From assembly GCF_034424645.1 (NCBI RefSeq), contig NZ_CP139969.1, positions 1,364,001 to 1,428,000 of the forward strand: a stretch of 64,000 nucleotides of DNA, in the 5' to 3' direction. The translations under genes and the position numbers were made by a program. Source of the DNA: Bordetella avium (lineage in GTDB: Bacteria; Pseudomonadota; Gammaproteobacteria; Burkholderiales; Burkholderiaceae_B). The notes beneath the pieces are model-generated. The model saw nothing but the letters and a program-made list of their open reading frames with translations. It did no database searches and was not told where the DNA came from. Shown piece by piece: positions 59,277-64,000 of the stretch; the first letter of the stretch is position 1; each line of letters starts with the position of its first letter.

Positions 59277-59663
59277 ATGGAAATTAAAACCTACTGCCAA
59301 CCTGGGAAATCAATGCAGCAGCGTGGAGGCGAATGCCCGCCAGGATGGGTAGAAATGCGCGGAGAGCGTCCTGGCGAAAACTTCATTGCGACCGAGAGCG
59401 GGGAGTGGGTCGAGGTGCGTTATGTCCCGCAGTCGGTAACGTCTGCCCAGGGCGGTATGGCGCTTATCGAGGCTGGCTTGATGGACGCCGTTATGGCAGT
59501 CGTCAGCAGCCCGGAACTACCCGCCGCGCATAAATGGGCCTGGGATCGCGCCACCATCTGGGAGCGCAGCAGCCCATCGTTGGGGTTTATCGCTCAGGCA
59601 GCTGGCATCAGCGATGAGCAAATGGATGACCTTTTTATTCGAGCTGCCGAGATCCGGTCTTAA
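59277..59663 (+). CDS. Fibre-associated protein / assembly chaperone
   Basis: 128 aa immediately after the fibre gene. The N-terminus MQQRGGECPPGWVEMRGERP, then ENFIATESGEWVEV, resembles short tail-fibre assembly proteins; a helical C-terminus follows. Probably assists fibre folding or attachment. This is inferred from position and size. Confidence 0.62.
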   Translation: MEIKTYCQPGKSMQQRGGECPPGWVEMRGERPGENFIATESGEWVEVRYVPQSVTSAQGGMALIEAGLMDAVMAVVSSPELPAAHKWAWDRATIWERSSPSLGFIAQAAGISDEQMDDLFIRAAEIRS

Positions 59664-59682
59664 CTTCAAGTTGTTTTAGACG

Positions 59683-59702
59683 CCCGCCATAGAGCGGGTT
59701 TT
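59683..59702 (+). terminator. Weak intrinsic terminator before the lysis cassette
   Basis: CCCGC-CATAGA-GCGGG followed by TTTT, 20 nt after the fibre-associated gene. With its short T-run it may only attenuate transcription into the lysis genes. Confidence 0.55.
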
Positions 59703-59719
59703 GCCGCAGAGAGGCAGCC

Positions 59720-59953
59720 ATGCCCCAAAGGACAATCCGAATGAACAATGATGGGCTGAATTTGGCAATCAGCGCGGGGACTGGCGTTGCTGCTTGGCTG
59801 GCGACATTTAGCGCGGTAGTGCCCGTGTTATGGGGGGTCTATGTGCTGATCCTGATCGCTATCAAGCTGCCGGAGCTACACGAAAAAAACGCACTGTTCC
59901 GCAGAGCCTGCGCATGGGTGGTATCCATTGTGCGCCGGGGTCGCCATGGATAA
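59720..59953 (+). CDS. Holin with two possible starts
   Basis: 77 aa from ATG 59720 or 70 aa from ATG 59741. Two membrane helices (about residues 15-33 and 36-52) and a basic cytoplasmic tail (RRACAWVVSIVRRGRHG). It opens the inner membrane for lysozyme. Both starts have a Shine-Dalgarno (GAGG and AGGA). The longer form adds two Arg residues before the first helix, as in lambda's holin/antiholin pair. It overlaps the lysozyme gene by 8 nt. Confidence 0.72.
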   Translation: MPQRTIRMNNDGLNLAISAGTGVAAWLATFSAVVPVLWGVYVLILIAIKLPELHEKNALFRRACAWVVSIVRRGRHG

Positions 59954-60401
59954 GGGGAAGATCGCCGCAGGCGTTGTGTCGGCAGCCGTCGCCCTGGTGG
60001 CCGCCTGGGAGGGGCGCTCACTGATCGCGTATGCCGATCCGGTCGGCATCCCGACGATCTGCGAGGGATTTACTCATGGGGTGAAGTTGGGGGATGTGGC
60101 CACGCCTGAACGATGCGATGCGCTGACTGAGCAGGAGGTGCGCCGGGCGCTCGCCGTAGTGGACGGATCTGTGCCGCGCCCGTTGCCGGACAGCGTGCGG
60201 GTGGCGCTGGCCAGCTTTGTGTACAACGTCGGGCCTGGTGCATACGGCGGGTCTACGCTGACGCGCAAGTTGCGCGCTGGTGATCTGGCCGGGGCTTGCC
60301 GTGAGCTGCCGCGATGGGTTTACGCGGGCGGAACCAAGCTGCGCGGCCTTGAGCGGCGGCGCGATGCGGAGATGCGGATATGTCTGTCCGAACTTCAGTG
60401 A
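59946..60401 (+). CDS. Phage lysozyme (GH24), SAR-type
   Basis: 151 aa. The catalytic triad is visible as E22, D31 and T37 in WEGRSLIAYADPVGIPTICEG. A weakly hydrophobic N-terminus (KIAAGVVSAAVALVAA) directly before the catalytic Glu is the signal-arrest-release layout, so the enzyme could be exported by Sec and held at the membrane. It cleaves peptidoglycan. Starting at ATG 59946; the frame upstream belongs to the holin region. Confidence 0.88.
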   Translation: MDKGKIAAGVVSAAVALVAAWEGRSLIAYADPVGIPTICEGFTHGVKLGDVATPERCDALTEQEVRRALAVVDGSVPRPLPDSVRVALASFVYNVGPGAYGGSTLTRKLRAGDLAGACRELPRWVYAGGTKLRGLERRRDAEMRICLSELQ

Positions 60402-60844
60402 TTGGGATTGTTGCCGGTGCGCTGCTGCTGGCAGGCGTGCTAGCCGAGCGCCATTATTACGGCGCTGGCCAGTACAGGGCGGGTGCTGCGGCCAAGGTGG
60501 CCGAGATCGAGAAGCGCCAGGTCGCTATAGCGCGCGGCTGGCAAGAGGAGAGGGATCGTGCTGATGCTGAATACCGTGGTGCCGTGCTGGCGCGTCAGGC
60601 TGCTGAAAAGGCTGTCGCTGATCAGCGTGGCCGCATTGACGGGCTGCTGCGCCAGCTTGCCGCCCAGCGGAGAGCCACGACTGCCGACGCCAGCGGCCGA
60701 TCTGATGCGACCAGCCCCGACTGGATCGGAGTTATTGGGGCGTGTGTCGGAGCATATGAGCAGCTGGGCCGAGATGCTGCGGGATGGGCCGACCAGGTGA
60801 ACGGGCTACAGGGGTATGTGCGGGGGCTGGGCTCCTCGCGCTGA
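60380..60844 (+). CDS. Rz i-spanin
   Basis: 154 aa with an N-terminal membrane anchor (VIGIVAGALLLAGVLAERHY) and a long periplasmic coiled coil (KVAEIEKRQVAIARGWQEER). It spans the periplasm and acts with Rz1 to fuse inner and outer membranes. It overlaps the lysozyme gene by 22 nt. The Rz1 gene lies wholly inside it. Confidence 0.82.
   Translation: MSVRTSVIGIVAGALLLAGVLAERHYYGAGQYRAGAAAKVAEIEKRQVAIARGWQEERDRADAEYRGAVLARQAAEKAVADQRGRIDGLLRQLAAQRRATTADASGRSDATSPDWIGVIGACVGAYEQLGRDAAGWADQVNGLQGYVRGLGSSR
60558..60800 (+). CDS. Rz1 o-spanin, nested in Rz
   Basis: 80 aa in another frame within Rz. It has a lipoprotein signal (LLKRLSLISVAALTGCCASL) with a lipobox LTGC, and a Pro-rich mature part (PPSGEPRLPTPAADLMRPAP), the hallmark of Rz1. 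It is expected in the outer membrane's inner leaflet, bound to Rz. The exact start is uncertain; ATG 60558 or the next ATG two codons later. Confidence 0.8.
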   Translation: MLMLNTVVPCWRVRLLKRLSLISVAALTGCCASLPPSGEPRLPTPAADLMRPAPTGSELLGRVSEHMSSWAEMLRDGPTR

Positions 60845-60845
60845 C

Positions 60846-62147
60846 TTAGCCCACGAGGCGCAAGGCGTTTCTGGCCAGCCCCGTGGCCTGCGCTTCACCC
60901 TGATGACTGACGTAGAAATCGGCGAGCTTTGTCAGGGCTTCCAGCCGTTCCGGCCAATAGGTGTACTGATCGTAAATACCTTCAACGCCGCGTAGCTTGT
61001 GGTTAAGGCACATCTCGGCAATGTCACGCGGTGTGCCCAATGCTCGCAAATAGGACCTTGCGGTTGACCGCAGATCATGCGGCGTGAACCGGCGAACGTC
61101 CGGCTTGTGCCCGTCAATCCAGGAGTCAATGCAAAATGCGATGGTGTTTTCATCTAAATAGTTGTCGCCGCCACCGCGCTCAAGGCGTCCCGCTGTTCTG
61201 GCCGGAAGAATATAGGCAGAGTCCAGGGCGAGCGATGACAATTCTTTGAACCATTCGACTACTGGCGGTGCTAAGGGTATGTCGATTCCCGGCCCCATCT
61301 TGCTTGCTGGGATATGCCAGCGACCAGCCCCTAGCCGCTTTATCGTGTACTCGTCCAGGAATATATTCTCGCGCTTGGCCGTGTATAGCTCCGAAACGCG
61401 AACGGCAGTGGCCATTAAGATCCAGATCGACAACTGGTTTTGTCGGTTCATCCTGGCGTTCATGACCTCGCGCAACTCGCTGGGGGTCAACATCAGGCGC
61501 GTCTTGCTTTTTGGCCGGGTGCCGATGACCGCCTCAAGGCTAATGCCGACGGCTGGGTTGACAGTGATCAGGCGTTGGCCAGCGGCGAACTTGAAGATTT
61601 CGCGTATTACTATATATAGAGTCTCTGTTTCCCTCCATCCTCCCGATGGGGTGGTCCAGTTCGCTTTCCTTCTCTCGATAATTCCGACGATATCTTCGGG
61701 CGTTACATCCTTGATTGGCCTGGCGCCGATTGATCTATCGACGATTGTTAGCTGGCGGGAGTAGGTGCGTATGGTGTTGTTAGCCAGATGCTGCAAACGC
61801 TTGCTGCGATAGTCCGCGATGACATCCTTTACCAGCTTGGCCGTCTTGGCTTCCAATTTGGCCGACGCTTTCAGCCCAGCAGGATCAATGCCCTGATCAA
61901 CATCGACGCGCTTTTCCCTGGCCATCCTCCTGGCGTCAGAGAGACTGATATCCGGGTAGTTCCCGAGGGTTAGCTCTCGACGGCGCCCGCCTACCCTATA
62001 TCGCAAGACCCATGAGGCGGTACCCGCCTTGGATAGCGTAAATGTCAAACCGCCGCCATCTGACTTTGCTGTGGGCTCTCCAGTGCGGGTTAGGCTCTTT
62101 ATCTGTAGATCGGTCAACAGGCCTTGTAAAACTCGTTTTGTCGCCAT
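60846..62147 (-). CDS. int: P4-type tyrosine integrase
   Basis: 433 aa. An N-terminal DUF4102 arm-binding domain (residues 1-90: GGGLTFTLSKAGTASWVLRY) and a SAM-like core-binding domain (about 105-195) precede the catalytic domain. Catalytic residues are visible: R250 in TAVRVSELY, K283, H357-x-x-R360 in PHDLRSTARSY, H383 in LNHKLRGVEG and Tyr392. It recombines attP with the 3' end of rng. It is convergent with Rz with 1 nt between stops. The roughly 160 bp to attR contain arm-type sites. Confidence 0.92.
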   Translation of the reverse strand: MATKRVLQGLLTDLQIKSLTRTGEPTAKSDGGGLTFTLSKAGTASWVLRYRVGGRRRELTLGNYPDISLSDARRMAREKRVDVDQGIDPAGLKASAKLEAKTAKLVKDVIADYRSKRLQHLANNTIRTYSRQLTIVDRSIGARPIKDVTPEDIVGIIERRKANWTTPSGGWRETETLYIVIREIFKFAAGQRLITVNPAVGISLEAVIGTRPKSKTRLMLTPSELREVMNARMNRQNQLSIWILMATAVRVSELYTAKRENIFLDEYTIKRLGAGRWHIPASKMGPGIDIPLAPPVVEWFKELSSLALDSAYILPARTAGRLERGGGDNYLDENTIAFCIDSWIDGHKPDVRRFTPHDLRSTARSYLRALGTPRDIAEMCLNHKLRGVEGIYDQYTYWPERLEALTKLADFYVSHQGEAQATGLARNALRLVG

Positions 62148-62161
62148 AGATCTTGTCTGCT

Positions 62162-62200
62162 TGGGTAGCTAATTGGCGCAGCTACCCATCTAGCTACCCA
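62162..62200. repeat. Putative integrase arm-type sites, right
   Basis: AGCTACCCA occurs at 62180-62188 and 62192-62200 (12 bp apart) and inverted at 62162-62170. They lie between the integrase start and attR, the usual place for arm sites of P4-type integrases. Confidence 0.6.
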
Positions 62201-62306
62201 ATATTTATGAGATTCTGAGATGGCTGTGGAGAACTCAAGATAAAAAAACCCCCAGCAACGCCGAGGTATCGTAGAGATAATGAGAAAAGCAGACAAGTCC
62301 TGATAA

Positions 62307-63770
62307 TCAGATCAGGATGATGTCGTATTGTTCTTGAGAATAGCTGCCCTCTACCTCTAAGGAGATGGGCTTGCCGACAAAGTCGCCCAGCATTGCCAGG
62401 TGCTGGCTTTCCTCTTCCAGAAACAGATCCACGACGCTCTGGGCAGCCAACACCCGGAACTCTTTTGGATTGAACTGCCGGGCTTCGCGCAGAATCTCGC
62501 GCAAAATCTCATAACAGACCGTGCGGGCCGTACGCACATTGCCGCGCGCCTGACACATAGGGCAGGGCTCGCAAAGCTGATGGGCCAGAGAGTCCCGGGT
62601 ACGCTTGCGCGTCATCTCGACCAGTCCCAGTTGCGTAAAGCCATTGACCGTCATACGGGTGCGATCACGTGACAGGGCCTTTTTGAGTTCGGCGAGCACC
62701 GTGTCGCGGTGCCCGCTGTCCTCCATGTCGATGAAGTCCAGAATTACGATGCCTCCCAGATTGCGTAAACGCAGTTGCCGGGCAATCGCCTGGGCGGCTT
62801 CCAGATTGGTCTTGAAGATGGTGTCGTCGAAATTGCGCCCACCGACAAAGCCTCCCGTATTCACGTCTACGGTGGTCAGTGCTTCGGTTTGGTCAACGAT
62901 CAAATACCCGCCCGATTTCAGATCAACCCGGCGCGACAAGGCGCGGGCTATCTCTTCATCGACGTTCGCGGTATCGAATAGCGGCCGCTCGCCGCTGTAA
63001 TGACGGATACGAGGCACGACGGAAGGGGTGTACACCTTGCCCCACTCTTGTAGCGCGGCCGTCGTGCTGCGCGAGTCCACCTGAATTACACCCGTATAAG
63101 GCCCGACCATATCGCGCAGAACTCGCTGCGCAAGAGTTAGGTCCTGGTGCAGCAAGGTCGGGGCGGGCTGGCTGCGTGCAGCCATCTGGACGCTAGCCCA
63201 AAGCTTGCGCAAATACTCCAGGTCGGCGGACAGCTCCTCGTCGGCGGCCCCCTCGGCCTGAGTGCGAACGATAAACCCCCCTTTTTCTTCGCCGGGCACC
63301 AAGGCTTGCAAACGTTCGCGTAGCTGGGTCCGCTCCGCCTCGGAGTCGATCTTCTGTGAAATACCGATATGCGGGTCATGAGGCAGATACACCAGCATGC
63401 GACCCGCAATGCTGATCTGGGTCGACAGGCGGGCTCCTTTGGTGCCCAGTGGGTCCTTAATGACCTGGACCATCAGGGTCTGGCCTTCGAACAACAGCTT
63501 TTCTATGGGTGTCGGATTCTGGCCCTGGCTGCGTTCCTGCCGGTTCTCGCGCAGATCTGCAATATGTATAAAGGCGGCACGCTCAAGCCCGATATCGGCG
63601 AAGGCACTCTGCATCCCAGGCAATACCCGGACCACCCGTCCCAGGTAAATATTGCCGACGTGTCCGCGCTGAATGCTGCGTTCAACATGCAACTCCTGGA
63701 CCGAGCCCTGCGCGACGATGGCCACGCGGGTTTCGAAAGGCGTGATGTTGATCAGAATGTCTTCGGTCAT
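62307..63770 (-). CDS. rng: Ribonuclease G (prophage target gene)
   Basis: 487 aa, full length. S1 domain near residues 38-120 (RGHVGNIYLGRVVRVLPGMQ), the RNase E/G catalytic Asp motifs DVNTGGF and VILDFIDMED, and the zinc-link CPMCQARG. It matures 16S rRNA and degrades mRNA. The final codons are phage-supplied: within the last Leu, Ile and stop they differ from the displaced host version at attL, but the protein ends the same (QYDIILI). Confidence 0.95.
   Translation of the reverse strand: MTEDILINITPFETRVAIVAQGSVQELHVERSIQRGHVGNIYLGRVVRVLPGMQSAFADIGLERAAFIHIADLRENRQERSQGQNPTPIEKLLFEGQTLMVQVIKDPLGTKGARLSTQISIAGRMLVYLPHDPHIGISQKIDSEAERTQLRERLQALVPGEEKGGFIVRTQAEGAADEELSADLEYLRKLWASVQMAARSQPAPTLLHQDLTLAQRVLRDMVGPYTGVIQVDSRSTTAALQEWGKVYTPSVVPRIRHYSGERPLFDTANVDEEIARALSRRVDLKSGGYLIVDQTEALTTVDVNTGGFVGGRNFDDTIFKTNLEAAQAIARQLRLRNLGGIVILDFIDMEDSGHRDTVLAELKKALSRDRTRMTVNGFTQLGLVEMTRKRTRDSLAHQLCEPCPMCQARGNVRTARTVCYEILREILREARQFNPKEFRVLAAQSVVDLFLEEESQHLAMLGDFVGKPISLEVEGSYSQEQYDIILI
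62314..62327. other. attR core, inside the 3' end of rng
   Basis: AGGATGATGTCGTA, identical to attL, within the last codons of rng. Phage DNA lies to its left and supplies the final Leu, Ile and TGA stop codons, so RNase G stays full length. Confidence 0.88.
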
Positions 63771-63928
63771 TGTTGTGCGTCTATATATAGGGATGCGCTA
63801 GGGTAGCGTAAGTCTGGCGTGCCGACGTCCTGCGCGCCAGCGAGACCGCGTATTCCGGGGGCGCAAGCCCGCTAAATCCGTCCTATCGCCGGATTTTTTC
63901 ATTTTTCTTTAAAAAAAGAGTCAAAGCC

Positions 63929-63958
63929 GAGACAGGGCGAAAAAAGCTGTGCTATAGT
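63929..63958 (+). promoter_or_regulatory. Promoter-like sequence at the end of the window
   Basis: -10 TATAGT (63953-63958) with a weak -35 GAGACA (63929-63934, 18-bp spacer), preceded by an A-tract and followed by a GC-rich stretch. It points rightward out of the window, away from rng. A stable-RNA promoter is possible but the gene is not in view. The region 63771-63928 holds no gene I can support. Confidence 0.4.
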
Positions 63959-64000
63959 TCGCCTCCTTCGCAGCACAGACAGCAACGCAGACGCGGCGCA

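Larger units (their letters stand above)
26449..62327. mobile_element. Complete BPP-1-like podovirus-type prophage
   Basis: The element is bounded by 14-bp direct repeats (26449-26462 and 62314-62327), giving 35,865 bp per unit. Contents: leftward early operon, repressor/Cro switch, rightward replication genes, head module in the order portal, Bbp19-like, scaffold, capsid, cement, then tail and internal virion proteins, terminase, fibre and lysis genes. An integrase is encoded on the minus strand at the right end. The order Bbp19-scaffold-capsid-cement matches Bordetella phage BPP-1. No gene in the list is visibly broken, so the prophage may be inducible. Confidence 0.93.

Noticed and set aside
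61246-61764. 172-codon frame antisense to the integrase
   Set aside because: No motif or ribosome site; the integrase frame holds all catalytic residues.

Overview
The window is a piece of a GC-rich betaproteobacterial chromosome, most likely Bordetella or a close Alcaligenaceae relative. The grounds are the host gene set (potI, rmuC, rpiA, phoU, argA, hrpA, an lpxO-type gene, dnaE, a lipopolysaccharide core cluster, msbA, rng) and a 35.9 kb prophage whose head module has the order of Bordetella phage BPP-1. No rRNA, tRNA, insertion sequence or CRISPR array was found.

Host left flank (1-26.4 kb): polyamine ABC permease, ArsC/Spx-like protein, 3-methyladenine glycosylase, YrbL-like protein, RmuC, RpiA, PhoU, a GNAT, YggX, ArgA, HrpA, an LpxO-like hydroxylase and DnaE. 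A tightly coupled envelope cluster follows: three GT4 and one GT2 glycosyltransferases interleaved with two NodB-type deacetylases. Opposite to it lie a YkgJ-like protein, a YdcF-like protein and a heptosyltransferase; msbA comes last. Together these look like LPS core assembly, modification and export.

Prophage (26449-62327): it sits in the last codons of rng (RNase G). The phage attachment site carries a synonymous copy of the rng 3' end, so the gene is restored. The displaced host end is still readable at the left junction. The leftward early operon (35.6 to 26.5 kb) encodes small proteins, an HNH nuclease, a RecE-like exonuclease, RecT, two DNA methyltransferase-type proteins and an excisionase-like protein. 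The switch (35.87-37.1 kb) has a repressor without a cleavage domain, a membrane protein, a Cro-like protein, and matching 15-bp operators at PL and PR. The rightward early operon encodes CII-like, YdaU-like and RuvC-like proteins and a small HTH protein. The late operon (40.4-60.8 kb) encodes portal, Bbp19-like protein, scaffold, capsid, cement-like protein, tail tube proteins, a GNAT, four internal virion proteins, terminase, fibre, and a holin/lysozyme/Rz/Rz1 lysis cassette. The integrase is last, on the opposite strand. All modules look intact, so the prophage may be functional. It has no diversity-generating retroelement.

Most unusual points: (i) the lysogeny-side membrane protein shares its first 20 residues, and 41 identical bases, with a virion protein; (ii) a second reading frame overprints the cytosine methyltransferase gene; (iii) a 180-nt multi-hairpin element resembles a C4-type phage RNA; (iv) three exact copies of a 14-nt palindrome lie at module boundaries. 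The host right flank holds rng and a promoter-like sequence at the very end.
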